Part shown: piece by piece, positions 11,264 through 19,987 of the stretch
Layout of the letters: each line of letters begins with the position of its first letter
Numbering within the stretch: the stretch's first letter is position 1
Source: Mycobacterium decipiens
Lineage (GTDB): Bacteria > Actinomycetota > Actinomycetes > Mycobacteriales > Mycobacteriaceae
Direction: 5' to 3'
Assembly (NCBI RefSeq): GCF_963853665.1
Contig: NZ_OY970459.1
Span: 310,001 to 374,000, forward strand
Length of the DNA: 64,000 nt
Position numbers and translations under genes: made by a program
Notes under the pieces: generated by a model
Told to the model about the DNA's origin: nothing
Database searches by the model: none
What the model saw: only the letters and a program-made list of their open reading frames with translations

Positions 11264-11778
11264 GCGTCGGGAATTCGGCTCGGGATTCCCAGCGCGCCAA
11301 GGTGTATGCGGCGGAAGAGTTTGTCCGGACCTTATTCGACCGCGCCGCCGCACATGGATCGCCCGCGGTCGAGTTCTTCGGCACGCAGCTGACGCTGCCG
11401 CCGGAGGGCCGATTCGGGTCGGTGGCGTCGGTACAGCGCTACGTCGACGACGTGCTTGCGTTGCCGGCGGTGCGGCGGGAGTGGCCGGGCGTGCCGCCGG
11501 TGCGGGTGCGGACGCGCCGGGCGGCCACCGCGGCACATTATGAAAACCGGGCTGGCACCGGACTTATCGCTGTTCCCGACCGAGATGCCGCGGACTGGGC
11601 GATGCGCGAGCTGGTGGTGCTGCATGAGATTGCGCACCACCTGTGCCAAGTGCCGCCGCCGCACGGCCCGGAGTTCGTCGCGACGATTTGTACGCTGACC
11701 GAGTTGGTGATGGGGCCCGAAGTTGGTCATGTGCTGTGCGTCGTGTTCGCGAAAGAGGGTGTGCGGTGGACGAACTAG
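11260..11778 (+). CDS. Small putative zinc metallohydrolase, TIGR04338-like (Rv0185 type)
   Basis: 172 residues with a HExxH zinc-binding helix, LVVLHEIAHHLCQ, followed eight residues later by HGPEF, which could supply a third ligand. The size and motif fit the actinobacterial TIGR04338 family of metallohydrolase-like proteins, whose substrate is unknown. Coupled to the DUF2786 gene by a 4-base overlap and to bglS by a 13-base overlap, so the three form one transcription unit. Confidence 0.83.
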   Translation: MSVGNSARDSQRAKVYAAEEFVRTLFDRAAAHGSPAVEFFGTQLTLPPEGRFGSVASVQRYVDDVLALPAVRREWPGVPPVRVRTRRAATAAHYENRAGTGLIAVPDRDAADWAMRELVVLHEIAHHLCQVPPPHGPEFVATICTLTELVMGPEVGHVLCVVFAKEGVRWTN

Positions 11779-13901
11779 ACGACGCCGACGTGCGGGCCGT
11801 CGCGGTCGAGACCGAGATGACCGACGATGAGCGGTTCTCACTGCTGGTCGGCGTGATGGGGGCCGGCGAGATGTGGCCGCTACGGGACGAGCGCATCCCA
11901 CCGGGCGTTCCGATGTGCGCCGGGTATGTACCGGGAATTCCGCGGCTTGGCATCCCCGCGTTGTTGATGAGCGATGCCGGCCTCGGTGTCACCAACCCCG
12001 GCTACCGGCCCGGTGATACCGCTACGGCACTGCCCGCCGGCCTAGCGCTGGCCGCCAGTTTCAACCCGGCGCTTGCCCGATCCTCGGGCGAAGCGATCGG
12101 ACGGGAGGCGCGCAGCCGCGGGTTCAACGTCCAACTTGCCGGCGCGATCAACCTGGCGCGTGACCCGCGAAACGGCCGCAACTTCGAATACCTCTCCGAA
12201 GACCCGCTTTTGAGCGCCACGATGGCCGCAGAGTCGATAAACGGGATCCAGCAACAGGGTGTCATCGCGACGACCAAGCACTTCTCGCTGAACTGCAATG
12301 AGACAAATCGGCACTGGTTGGACGCGGTCATCGATCCCGACGCACACCGTGAATCAGACCTGCTGGCGTTCGAGATCGCCATCGAACGGTCGCGGCCCGG
12401 CGCCGTGATGGCGGCGTACAACAAGGTCAACGGAGACTACGCCGCCGGAAACGACACCTTGCTCAATGAGGTGTTGAAAGGTGCTTGGGGATACCGCGGT
12501 TGGGTCATGTCCGATTGGGGCGGGACGCCGGGCTGGGAGTGCGCGCTGCGCGGCCTCGACCAGGAATGCGGCGCGCAGATCGATGCCTTGCTGTGGCAGT
12601 CGGAGGCGTTCACCACCCCCCTTCGAGCCGCTTTCCGGGACGGCAGGCTGGCCAAGGAGCGTCTGTCGAATATGGTCCGGCGCATCTTGCGTTCGATGTT
12701 CGCCGTCGGGATCGACCAGGCCGAACCCGCACCCGCACCGGACATGGCTGCGCACAACGAAATTGCGGTGCAGATTGCGCGGCAGGGAATCGTGTTGCTG
12801 CAGAATCGAGGCCTGCTGCCGCTAACACCCGGGTCGCCAGGATCGGCTGCGCGCATTGCCGTCATCGGCGGCTATGCACACCTCGGTGTGCCGGCTGGCT
12901 ACGGTTCGAGCGCGGTTGTTCCCACCGGCGGCTATGCAGCGGTGGTACCGATCGGCGGGTCGGGCCTGCAAGCAGGCTTGCGCAATCTGTACATACTGCC
13001 GTCGAGCCCGCTGAGCGAACTGCGAAAGCGAATACCCGGCGCGCAGATTGAGTTCGATCCTGGCCTTAGCCCGGCGGAGGCCGTGCTGGCGGCGCAGCGA
13101 GCGGACGTTTCGATCGTGTTCGCGACGCGAGCAGAAGGAGAGGGCTTCGACAGCGCCGATCTGTCGCTGCCCTGGGGTCAGGATGCGCTGATCGCCGCGG
13201 TTGCGTCCGCCAACGCGAATACCGTTGTGGTGCTCGAGACCGGCAATCCGGTGGCCATGCCCTGGCGGGACTCGGTGAACGCCATCGTGGCGGCCTGGTA
13301 TCCGGGCCAGGCCGGTGGTCAGGCGATTGCGGAAATCGTGACCGGGCAGGTGAATCCGTCGGGCCGGCTGCCGATCACCTTCCCGGTCGATCTCGACCAG
13401 ACGCCGCGTCCGTACCTGCCCGACCTCGGCGCTCGGTGGGGGACGTCGACCACGATCCGCTATTCCGAGGGAGCCGAGGTCGGCTACCGCTGGTTTGCCA
13501 GAACAAACCAGGCCCCGATGTTCGCGTTCGGTCACGGCTTGTCCTATACCAGTTTCGAGTACCGCGACCTGGCGGTGGCGGGCGGCCGCACCGTGACCGC
13601 CAGCTTCAGCGTGGTCAACACCGGCGACCGCGGCGGGGCGGATGTCCCGCAGCTGTATTTGACCGCCGCCCCCGATGAACCACGGCTGCGGTTGCTGGGA
13701 TTTGAGCGGGTCGACCTCGAACCCGGTCAGACTCGGCGCGTGAGAATCGAGGCGGATCCTCGACTGCTCGCACGCTATGACGGCGGGGCCGGCAGCTGGC
13801 GCATCAAGCCGGGAAAGTACACAGTGGCGGTCGGCGCATCGGCGGTAGCCCTGAAGTTGGCGGCCGAGGTAGGGCTGACCGGCCGTGCGTTCGGGCGGTG
13901 A
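11766..13901 (+). CDS. bglS: Beta-glucosidase, glycoside hydrolase family 3
   Basis: 711 residues from GTG 11766, or 694 from the ATG at 11817 that resembles the H37Rv start. The GTG is favoured by an AGAGGG ribosome site six bases upstream. The GH3 N-terminal barrel carries GFNVQLAGAINLARDPRNGR, TTKHFSLN and the nucleophile motif GWVMSDWGG. The C-terminal GH3 domain and an Fn3-like domain (DVPQLYLT, LLGFERVDLEPGQTRRV) complete the architecture. No signal peptide, so probably cytosolic turnover of a beta-glucoside. The last 116 bases are duplicated as a degraded relic about 800 bases downstream, beyond the inserted luxR copy. Confidence 0.92.
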   Translation: MDELDDADVRAVAVETEMTDDERFSLLVGVMGAGEMWPLRDERIPPGVPMCAGYVPGIPRLGIPALLMSDAGLGVTNPGYRPGDTATALPAGLALAASFNPALARSSGEAIGREARSRGFNVQLAGAINLARDPRNGRNFEYLSEDPLLSATMAAESINGIQQQGVIATTKHFSLNCNETNRHWLDAVIDPDAHRESDLLAFEIAIERSRPGAVMAAYNKVNGDYAAGNDTLLNEVLKGAWGYRGWVMSDWGGTPGWECALRGLDQECGAQIDALLWQSEAFTTPLRAAFRDGRLAKERLSNMVRRILRSMFAVGIDQAEPAPAPDMAAHNEIAVQIARQGIVLLQNRGLLPLTPGSPGSAARIAVIGGYAHLGVPAGYGSSAVVPTGGYAAVVPIGGSGLQAGLRNLYILPSSPLSELRKRIPGAQIEFDPGLSPAEAVLAAQRADVSIVFATRAEGEGFDSADLSLPWGQDALIAAVASANANTVVVLETGNPVAMPWRDSVNAIVAAWYPGQAGGQAIAEIVTGQVNPSGRLPITFPVDLDQTPRPYLPDLGARWGTSTTIRYSEGAEVGYRWFARTNQAPMFAFGHGLSYTSFEYRDLAVAGGRTVTASFSVVNTGDRGGADVPQLYLTAAPDEPRLRLLGFERVDLEPGQTRRVRIEADPRLLARYDGGAGSWRIKPGKYTVAVGASAVALKLAAEVGLTGRAFGR

Positions 13902-13911
13902 CGGTCAACGC

Positions 13912-14577
13912 TCAAATGATGCCGACGCGGAGGGCATACGCGACGGCATGCGTGCGGTTGCGGAGGTTCAGTCGCGTCACGATGTCATGAACGATGTTCT
14001 TGATCGTGCGCTCGGAGTAGCTCAGTTTCATCGCCACTTCGCGTGTGCTCAGGCCGTCCGATAGCAGCCGCAGCACCTCCACGTCGCGCTCGGCGAGGCA
14101 GGCGCGGCCCGCAGCGTCGGATTCGGACGCCTCGATCGACTTGACCCGCCCGACCAGGTAACGCTGGATGCGTTCGGGCAGTCGCAGTCGCCCTTCCGCG
14201 GACATGACGATCGTCTCCACGATGCATTCGAATGTGCTGCGGGTGCGATACAGCAGCCCGGTCAGCTCCAGATCGATCATCCGGAAGACCTGCTCGGGGG
14301 AGAATTCGTCGGCGACGACGACCAGTTTGGGTGGGTTGCCGGGGGCGTCCCTCGAAACGTCCTCGATGTGGGCCAGCAGCGGTGCGGTGATGGTGGTGGC
14401 CAACACGAGCAGAACCGAGGCCTGGCAGCCGGCTTCCCAAGCGCGCACGTCGAGTTCGCGGCAAGTCGAGAGTCGGGCCAACGCGCCCTCGCGGGTCAAT
14501 CGGTCGCTCGCCACTACGGCGACCGAGGTGACATTCCTCGGTGCCGTTCGTGTCCGGCCCCCAGAGAAGATGGTCAT
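13912..14577 (-). CDS. LuxR-type response-regulator-like transcription factor, accessory copy
   Basis: 221 residues. A C-terminal GerE/LuxR helix-turn-helix (LAERDVEVLRLLSDGLSTRE, then KLSYSERTIKNIVHDI) follows a receiver-like N-terminal domain without an obvious phosphorylatable acidic pocket. ATG 14577 has an AGGAG ribosome site five bases upstream. By hand alignment 204 of 218 residues are identical to the gene at 27072-27839, which sits at the normal Rv0195 position, and the DNA is also close. This copy is therefore a recent duplicate. It lies between the intact bglS 3' end and a degraded copy of that end, next to mymT. H37Rv has no such gene here. Confidence 0.9.
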   Translation of the reverse strand: MTIFSGGRTRTAPRNVTSVAVVASDRLTREGALARLSTCRELDVRAWEAGCQASVLLVLATTITAPLLAHIEDVSRDAPGNPPKLVVVADEFSPEQVFRMIDLELTGLLYRTRSTFECIVETIVMSAEGRLRLPERIQRYLVGRVKSIEASESDAAGRACLAERDVEVLRLLSDGLSTREVAMKLSYSERTIKNIVHDIVTRLNLRNRTHAVAYALRVGII

Positions 14578-14595
14578 GACGGCTCCTATAGCTGT

Positions 14596-14711
14596 GGGGC
14601 CGCAAGCTTGCGCGTCGAGCCGGGCGGCTGCACGGTGGCGGTATCCGCTTCGCGAGTAGCGCCGAAGCGGGGAGCCGGGGTCCGGCTGGCCGGTCGTGCG
14701 TTCGGGCGGTG
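14596..14711 (+). pseudogene. Degraded duplicate of the bglS 3' end
   Basis: 116 bases align without gaps to the last 116 bases before the final A of bglS (13785-13900); I count 87 identities (75%). In the bglS frame it reads GAASLRVEPGGCTVAVSA and then continues to LAGRAFGR, against GAGSWRIKPGKYTVAVGA and LTGRAFGR in bglS. The stop codon has become TGC. Together the intact end and this relic bracket the accessory luxR gene, as if that gene had been inserted with duplication or replacement of the bglS terminus. Confidence 0.8.
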
Positions 14712-14760
14712 CCGGGTCAGACCGGGCCGTGGCCCGAACGCACAACCGGCTTGCCAGGGT

Positions 14761-14922
14761 CTACTTGACAGGGGACAACTCGTCGCCGCAGGTGCAGCGG
14801 TAGGCCTCACCGGCGCCCGAGCAGTGGCATGGGACTTCGATGCGAACGCGACAGCCGCAGCCCTCGTGGCTACAGGTCAGCAGGGCCCCAGTTTCGTAGT
14901 CGGTCATTCGTGTCACCCTCAT
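14761..14922 (-). CDS. mymT: Copper metallothionein MymT
   Basis: 53 residues, the same size as M. tuberculosis MymT. Seven Cys (17, 22, 24, 32, 34, 43, 45) and two His (19, 33) are arranged as [14 protein letters not shown] and YRCTCGD; the C-terminus is DELSPVK. MymT binds several Cu(I) ions in a solvent-shielded core and protects against copper. A downstream Met (residue 6) could also start translation. The gene is transcribed away from a RicR operator about 80 bases upstream, so it should be induced by copper. The accessory luxR gene lies 183 bases downstream on the same strand. Confidence 0.95.
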   Translation of the reverse strand: MRVTRMTDYETGALLTCSHEGCGCRVRIEVPCHCSGAGEAYRCTCGDELSPVK

Positions 14923-14997
14923 CCGTGTCGGGGACTCTCGCGAAGTCCCAATGGTTAACTCTGTCTGGGTGTTCCTTCATCCGGAACAACCGCGTTC

Positions 14998-15027
14998 ATT
15001 GTATACCCTATACGGGTATCTGGTAAA
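14998..15027 (-). promoter_or_regulatory. mymT promoter with RicR operator
   Basis: The + strand sequence at 15002-15020, TATACCCTATACGGGTATC, is a TACCC-N5-GGGTA palindrome of the RicR type. On the minus strand it occupies the 18-base spacer between TTTACC (-35, 15022-15027) and TACAAT (-10, 14998-15003). Repressor binding there would block RNA polymerase until copper releases RicR. The same half-site spacing occurs at the ricR operator (18121-18139). Confidence 0.88.
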
Positions 15028-15091
15028 CCCCGAGTCGGGTCGGGACCGGCTGGCGAGCGACCGCCACGGCTGCCCGGCTAGCGTTTCGTGC

Positions 15092-15748
15092 ATGGCTCAA
15101 CAACCCAGCCCCCAAGACGTCGACGCATTCTTGGACAGCACACTGGTTGGCGACGATCCGGCGTTGGCCGCGGCATTGGCGGCCAGCGATGCGGCCGGGC
15201 TACCCCGCATCGCCGTGTCGGCGCAGCAGGGCAAGTTCCTGTGCCTGCTGGCCGGCGCGATCGGGGCGCGGCGCATCCTTGAGATCGGCACGCTGGGCGG
15301 CGTCAGCACCATCTGGCTGGCGCGCGGCGCGGGGCCACGGGGACGGGTGGTGACCCTGGAATACCAGCCCAAGCACGCCGAAGTCGCGCGGGCGAACCTG
15401 GCGCGGGCAGGCGTCGCCGATCGGGTGGAGGTGGTGGTCGGTGCGGCGCTGGACACGTTGCCGACGGTGGCCGATGGCCCGTTCGACCTGGTGTTCATCG
15501 ACGCCGACAAAAAGAACAACGTCGGGTACCTACAGTGGGCGATCCGACTGGCCCGCCGCGGCGCGGTGATTGTGGTGGACAACGTGATTCGTGGTGGCGG
15601 GATTCTTGCCGAGCCCGACGACGCCGCGGTCGCGGCGACACGTCGGACGCTGCAGATGATGGGTGAGCACCCCGGTCTGGACGCCGCGGTGCTCCAGACG
15701 GTCGGCGCCAAGGGCTGGGATGGCTTCGCTCTCGCATCGGTGCGGTAG
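15092..15748 (+). CDS. SAM-dependent O-methyltransferase (Rv0187 type)
   Basis: 218 residues, class I methyltransferase of the caffeoyl-CoA/catechol O-methyltransferase family. SAM-binding motif I is ILEIGTLGGVSTIWLA, the acidic residue that contacts SAM is in VVTLEYQPKHAE, and the metal-binding stretch is DLVFIDADKKNN followed by VIVVDNV. It probably methylates a small catechol-like acceptor with Mg or Mn; the substrate is unknown. ATG 15092 gives the family length; the frame upstream runs through the mymT promoter and is unlikely to be coding. Confidence 0.9.
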   Translation: MAQQPSPQDVDAFLDSTLVGDDPALAAALAASDAAGLPRIAVSAQQGKFLCLLAGAIGARRILEIGTLGGVSTIWLARGAGPRGRVVTLEYQPKHAEVARANLARAGVADRVEVVVGAALDTLPTVADGPFDLVFIDADKKNNVGYLQWAIRLARRGAVIVVDNVIRGGGILAEPDDAAVAATRRTLQMMGEHPGLDAAVLQTVGAKGWDGFALASVR

Positions 15749-15867
15749 CCACGGGTCCGGTGCCGCGGCCTTCGTTGCTGGCATCCCGAAAGCGAGCGTA
15801 ATCTTGGAGGAGATGGATGGGTTGCAGCGAGCCCAAAAGTTTTGCTGCATAACAGAAAGGTTGCGAA

Positions 15868-16299
15868 ATGAGTACGGTCCATTCATCAATTGATCAACAC
15901 CCCGATTTGTTGGCTTTGCGCGCAAGCTTCGACCGCGCCGCCGAATCGACGATCGCGCATTTCACCTTTGGCCTCGCCATGCTGACCGGCCTCTACGTGG
16001 CTGCTTCACCATGGATCGTTGGCTTCAGCGTCACGAGAGGGCTGCCCGCGTGCGACCTGATCGCCGGGATCGCCGTCGCGTACCTGGCATACGGGTTCGC
16101 ATCGGCACTGGACCGCACGCACGGTATGACCTGGACGCTGCCGGTGCTCGGCGTCTGGATCTTCTTCTCGCCGTGGATTCTGCCGGGTGTCGCGGTGACC
16201 GCCGGCATGATGTGGTCGCATATGGTCGCAGGTGCGGTGGTAGCCTTCTTGGGCTTCTACTTCGGGATGCGCACCCGCGCCCTGGCTAGCCACGGATAG
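15868..16299 (+). CDS. SPW-repeat membrane protein (Rv0188 type)
   Basis: 143 residues with four predicted membrane helices. Two copies of the SPW signature, AASPWIVGF and FFSPWILPG, each close a helix pair; this is the SPW (PF03779) repeat. Function unknown. An AAAGG ribosome site sits seven bases before the ATG. The gene ends in a strong hairpin shared with the convergent ilvD. Confidence 0.88.
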   Translation: MSTVHSSIDQHPDLLALRASFDRAAESTIAHFTFGLAMLTGLYVAASPWIVGFSVTRGLPACDLIAGIAVAYLAYGFASALDRTHGMTWTLPVLGVWIFFSPWILPGVAVTAGMMWSHMVAGAVVAFLGFYFGMRTRALASHG

Positions 16300-16334
16300 T
16301 TCGAAGTTCGCTAGCCAGAACGCAATTCGGGATA

Positions 16335-16370
16335 TCCTGGCCGGCCGGTCCTGACCGGTCCCGGCCAGGA
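16335..16370. terminator. Bidirectional terminator between the Rv0188-type gene and ilvD
   Basis: A 10-base perfect stem TCCTGGCCGG / CCGGCCAGGA encloses an inner CCGGT-CCTG-ACCGG hairpin. It lies between two converging stop codons. There is no U-run, as is usual for mycobacterial terminators. Confidence 0.75.
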
Positions 16371-16374
16371 CCGG

Positions 16375-18075
16375 CTAACCGCAGACCGCGCCGATCGATG
16401 CGGAGCTGACCAGCTTGACGTACTTGGCCAGTACGCCGGTGCGGTAGCGCGGCGACGGAGGAGTGAAATCCTGTTGTCGGGCTGCGAATTCAGCCGGATC
16501 GGCCAGCACGTCGAGAGTGCGGGCCGCGACGTCGAGCCGGATCCGGTCGCCGTTGCGCAGAAACGCGATCGGTCCTGCGTCGACGGCTTCCGGCGCGACG
16601 TGTCCCACGCACAGGCCGGTGGTTCCACCGGAGAACCGACCGTCGGTAAGCAGCAGAACATCTTTGCCGAGTGCCGCACCTTTGATCGCGCCGGTGATGG
16701 CCAGCATCTCGCGCATCCCCGGGCCTCCTTTGGGGCCCTCATAGCGGATCACCACGGCGTCGCCCTTGGCTATAGTGCCATCCTCGAGGGCGTCCAGCGC
16801 AGCGCGTTCACCGTCGAAAACTCTTGCGGTGCCTTCGAATACGTCGGAATCAAAACCGGCGGTCTTGACCACCGCGCCGTCGGGTGCCAGGGATCCACGC
16901 AGGATGGTGATGCCGCCGGTCGGGTGGATCGGGCTGTCCAGTGCACGCAGCACCTTGCCGTCCGGATCCGGCGGGGCGACGGCGGCCAGATTCTCGGCCA
17001 TGGTCTGACCGGTAACCGTCAGGCAATCTCCGTGCAGGAGGCCGGCGCCCAGCAGCGCTTTGAGCACCACCGGCACGCCGCCGATGTGGTCGACGTCGAA
17101 CATCACATGGCGGCCGAATGGCTTGACGTCGGCCAGGTGCGGCACCTTCGACCCAATCCGACTGAAATCCTCCAGCGACAGCGCGACGTTGGCCTCGTGG
17201 GCGATGGCCAGCAGGTGCAGCACCGCGTTGGTCGAGCCACCGAACGCCATCACCACCGCGATGGCGTTCTCGAACGCCTCCTTGGTGAGGATGTCTCGGG
17301 CGGTGATGCCCCGGCGCAGCAACTCGACGACGGCCTGACCGCTGCGGCGCGCGAACCCGTCGCGTCGGCGGTCGGTCGCGGGCGGCGCCGCGCTGCCCGG
17401 CAACGACATGCCGAGTGCCTCGGCGGCGCTGGCCATGGTGTTGGCGGTGTACATGCCGCCACATGCCCCTTCGCCGGGGCAGATAGCCCGTTCGATGGCG
17501 TCGACATCCGCCCGGGACATCAAGCCGCGAGCGCACGCTCCGACCGCCTCGAACGCGTCGATGATCGTGACGTCGCGCTCGCTGCCGTCCGAGAGCTTGG
17601 CCCGCCCCGGCAGAATGGAGCCGGCGTAGAGGAATACCGCCGCCAGATCCAGTCGTGCCGCGGCCATCAGCATTCCGGGCAGCGATTTGTCGCATCCGGC
17701 CAACAGCACCGAACCGTCGAGTCGTTCGGCCTGCATGACGGTTTCGACGCTGTCGGCAATCACCTCGCGGGATACCAGCGAGAAGTGCATCCCCTCGTGC
17801 CCCATCGAGATGCCGTCCGAAACCGAGATCGTCCCGAACTCAAGCGGATAGCCACCGGCCGAAAACACCCCCTCCTTGACCGCCTTGGCCAGCCGGTCCA
17901 GGGAGAGGTTGCACGGCGTGATTTCGTTCCACGACGACGCGACCCCGATCTGTGGCTTCGCGAAGTCTTCGTCGTCCATCCCCACGGCCCGCAGCATGCC
18001 CCGGGCCGCTGCCTTCTCCAGGCCGTCGGTGACGTCGCGACTGCGGGGTTTGATGTCTGCGGTGGATTTGGACAT
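16375..18075 (-). CDS. ilvD: Dihydroxy-acid dehydratase
   Basis: 566 residues. It converts 2,3-dihydroxy-isovalerate and -methylvalerate to the 2-keto acids, the third step of branched-chain amino-acid synthesis. IlvD/Edd signatures are present: [15 protein letters not shown] (Cys128), [16 protein letters not shown] (Cys199, Cys205) and an N-terminal [11 protein letters not shown]ys55, which supply the [2Fe-2S] ligands. Start at ATG 18075; the reading frame continues upstream through the ricR operator and is not coding there. The gene is divergent from ricR, and its start is only 46 bases from the RicR operator, so copper may affect it too. Fe-S dehydratases are well-known copper targets. Confidence 0.96.
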   Translation of the reverse strand: MSKSTADIKPRSRDVTDGLEKAAARGMLRAVGMDDEDFAKPQIGVASSWNEITPCNLSLDRLAKAVKEGVFSAGGYPLEFGTISVSDGISMGHEGMHFSLVSREVIADSVETVMQAERLDGSVLLAGCDKSLPGMLMAAARLDLAAVFLYAGSILPGRAKLSDGSERDVTIIDAFEAVGACARGLMSRADVDAIERAICPGEGACGGMYTANTMASAAEALGMSLPGSAAPPATDRRRDGFARRSGQAVVELLRRGITARDILTKEAFENAIAVVMAFGGSTNAVLHLLAIAHEANVALSLEDFSRIGSKVPHLADVKPFGRHVMFDVDHIGGVPVVLKALLGAGLLHGDCLTVTGQTMAENLAAVAPPDPDGKVLRALDSPIHPTGGITILRGSLAPDGAVVKTAGFDSDVFEGTARVFDGERAALDALEDGTIAKGDAVVIRYEGPKGGPGMREMLAITGAIKGAALGKDVLLLTDGRFSGGTTGLCVGHVAPEAVDAGPIAFLRNGDRIRLDVAARTLDVLADPAEFAARQQDFTPPSPRYRTGVLAKYVKLVSSASIGAVCG

Positions 18076-18120
18076 GGTCCAAGTATGCTTGCGGCGCCGG
18101 TGTCGCCAAAATTCACATCT

Positions 18121-18139
18121 TATACCCCGCCGGGGTATA
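18121..18139. promoter_or_regulatory. RicR operator / ricR promoter
   Basis: TATACCCCGCCGGGGTATA is a perfect palindrome around a single central base, with TACCC-N5-GGGTA half-sites as at mymT. It lies between a TTCACA -35-like hexamer (18112-18117) and a TATATG -10-like hexamer (18136-18141) reading toward ricR, 52 bases before its ATG. This is the expected autoregulatory site. Confidence 0.9.
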
Positions 18140-18191
18140 TGGTACTGTGGCGGTAAGTGTCCACGCTGGTGCTGGCAGGTTTGGAGAACGC

Positions 18192-18482
18192 ATGACGACC
18201 GCACATGGCTACACGCAGCAGAAGGACAACTATGCCAAGCGGCTCCGCCGCGTCGAGGGGCAAGTGCGTGGCATCGCGCGCATGATCGAGGACGACAAGT
18301 ACTGCATCGACGTCCTCACCCAGATCAGCGCCGTCAACAGCGCGTTGCGGTCGGTGGCGTTGAACCTGCTGGACGAGCACCTAAGCCATTGCGTCTCCCG
18401 TGCCGTGGCAGAGGGTGGCTCGGAGGCCGACGGCAAGCTTGCCGAGGCCTCCGCCGCTATCGCACGCCTGGTTCGTTCCTGA
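18192..18482 (+). CDS. ricR: Copper-sensing repressor RicR (CsoR family)
   Basis: 96 residues, all-helical CsoR/DUF156 family. The Cu(I) ligands Cys38, His63 and Cys67 ([19 protein letters not shown]) keep the spacing of CsoR (Cys36, His61, Cys65). The DNA-binding arginines in [14 protein letters not shown] are present. Copper binding releases the tetramer from DNA and derepresses the regulon, which includes mymT and ricR itself. Start ATG 18192, preceded by TTTGGAGAAC; an in-frame GTG 15 codons upstream overlaps the promoter and was rejected. Confidence 0.95.
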   Translation: MTTAHGYTQQKDNYAKRLRRVEGQVRGIARMIEDDKYCIDVLTQISAVNSALRSVALNLLDEHLSHCVSRAVAEGGSEADGKLAEASAAIARLVRS

Positions 18483-18615
18483 TCGCATGGGCGTGTCGAA
18501 GGGCGCAGTTGCCTAACGGCTGTCTATGCAGTGCGTACGGTAGGGGCAGCGCAAATCGTGCCCCGAACTACGTACTGAATTGGCCAAGTGTTCGGCCGAT
18601 TGCGCGCACCACGCC

Positions 18616-19857
18616 ATGACTGCCGTAACCGAAATCACCGCCACTGCCACCCGGCCGTGGACGCCGCGGATCGCCGCGCAGTTGTCCGTGCTGGCCGCGG
18701 CGGCCTTCATCTATGTCACCGCCGAAATACTGCCGGTGGGCGCCCTGTCGTCGATCGCGCGGAATTTGCACGTCAGCGTGGTCCTGGTCGGGACCCTGCT
18801 GTCCTGGTATGCCCTCGTGGCCGCGTTGACAACCGTTCCACTGGTGCGTTGGACCGCGCACTGGCCGCGCCGGCGGGCACTGGTGGCCAGCCTGATCTGC
18901 TTGACCGTCTCGCAGCTCATTTCTGCGCTGGCGCCCAACTTCGCGGTGCTGGCCGCTGGGCGGGTGCTTTGCGCCGTCACGCACGGCCTGCTATGGGCGG
19001 TCATCGCCCCGATCGCCACCCGACTGGTGCCGCCCAGCCACGCCGGGCGCGCCACGATATCGATTTACATCGGAACCAGCCTGGCGCTGGTCGTCGGCAG
19101 CCCACTCACGGCTGCGATGAGCCTGATGTGGGGATGGCGGGTGGCGGCGGCAGGCATCACCGCCGCGGCGGCCGCGGTTACCCTGGCGGCCCGGCTGGCG
19201 CTGCCGGAGCTGGTGCTGCGCCCGGACCAGCTCGAGCGCGTCGGTTCGCGGGCGCGCCACCATCGCAATCCACGGCTGGTCAAGGTGAGCCTGCTGACGA
19301 TGATCGCGGTAACCGGTCATTTCGTCTCCTACACCTACATCGTGGTGATCATCCGCGACGTCGTCGGCGTGCGCGGGCCGAATCTGGCCTGGCTGCTAGC
19401 CGCCTACGGGGTCGCCGGCCTGGTGTCCGTGTCCGTGGTGGCGCGGCCGCTGGACCGTTCCCCCAAGGGCGCCGCCATCGTTGGCATGGCCGGACTGACG
19501 GCGGCGCTCATCGCGCTGACCGCACTGGCATTTGGTGGATACCGCACCGCGGCGACGGCGCTGGTCGGGGCCGGTGCGATCGTGCTGTGGGGTGCCACGG
19601 CCACCGCCGTGTCGCCGATGCTGCAATCCGCGGCGATGCGCAGCGGCGCCGAGGACCCCGATGGGGCCTCAGGTTTATATGTGACGGCGTTCCAGATCGG
19701 CATCATGGCCGGCGCTCTGCTCGGTGGGCTGTTGTACGAGCGCAGCGTGGCCATGATGCTGACCGCATCGGCGGGTTTGATGGGTGTCGCGTTGTGGGGG
19801 ATGGCGGTTGCCCGGCACATGTTCGAAAATCCGGCCCCAAGCTCCCGCGACTACTAA
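18616..19857 (+). CDS. MFS efflux transporter, chloramphenicol/sugar-efflux type (Rv0191)
   Basis: 413 residues, 12 predicted helices, DHA1-type drug-proton antiporter. The motif-A region between helices 2 and 3 is RWTAHWPRRRALVAS; the helix-5 region carries GTSLALVVGSPLTAAM. Homologues export chloramphenicol or arabinose-like compounds, and the M. tuberculosis protein has been linked to drug efflux. The start at ATG 18616 gives exactly the H37Rv length; the frame is open 12 codons further upstream. It follows ricR by 133 bases on the same strand, but no RicR box precedes it, so co-regulation is not indicated. Confidence 0.9.
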   Translation: MTAVTEITATATRPWTPRIAAQLSVLAAAAFIYVTAEILPVGALSSIARNLHVSVVLVGTLLSWYALVAALTTVPLVRWTAHWPRRRALVASLICLTVSQLISALAPNFAVLAAGRVLCAVTHGLLWAVIAPIATRLVPPSHAGRATISIYIGTSLALVVGSPLTAAMSLMWGWRVAAAGITAAAAAVTLAARLALPELVLRPDQLERVGSRARHHRNPRLVKVSLLTMIAVTGHFVSYTYIVVIIRDVVGVRGPNLAWLLAAYGVAGLVSVSVVARPLDRSPKGAAIVGMAGLTAALIALTALAFGGYRTAATALVGAGAIVLWGATATAVSPMLQSAAMRSGAEDPDGASGLYVTAFQIGIMAGALLGGLLYERSVAMMLTASAGLMGVALWGMAVARHMFENPAPSSRDY

Positions 19858-19987
19858 CGCAGCAGGTCAGCGCCGCGAATTGGGCTGCCGATTGGGCGCG
19901 TGCGGGCCGTTTTGCGGCCGCTGAACAGGCAACCAGCCGGCGCTGCTATGCCACACTGGTGCAGAACGTGACCGGAGGGAAAGCAAT

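Noticed and set aside
16474..18156. 560-codon open frame on the plus strand opposite ilvD
   Set aside because: Exact antisense of ilvD; high GC leaves long open frames in the complement. Composition is His/Arg/Gln-rich with no domain.
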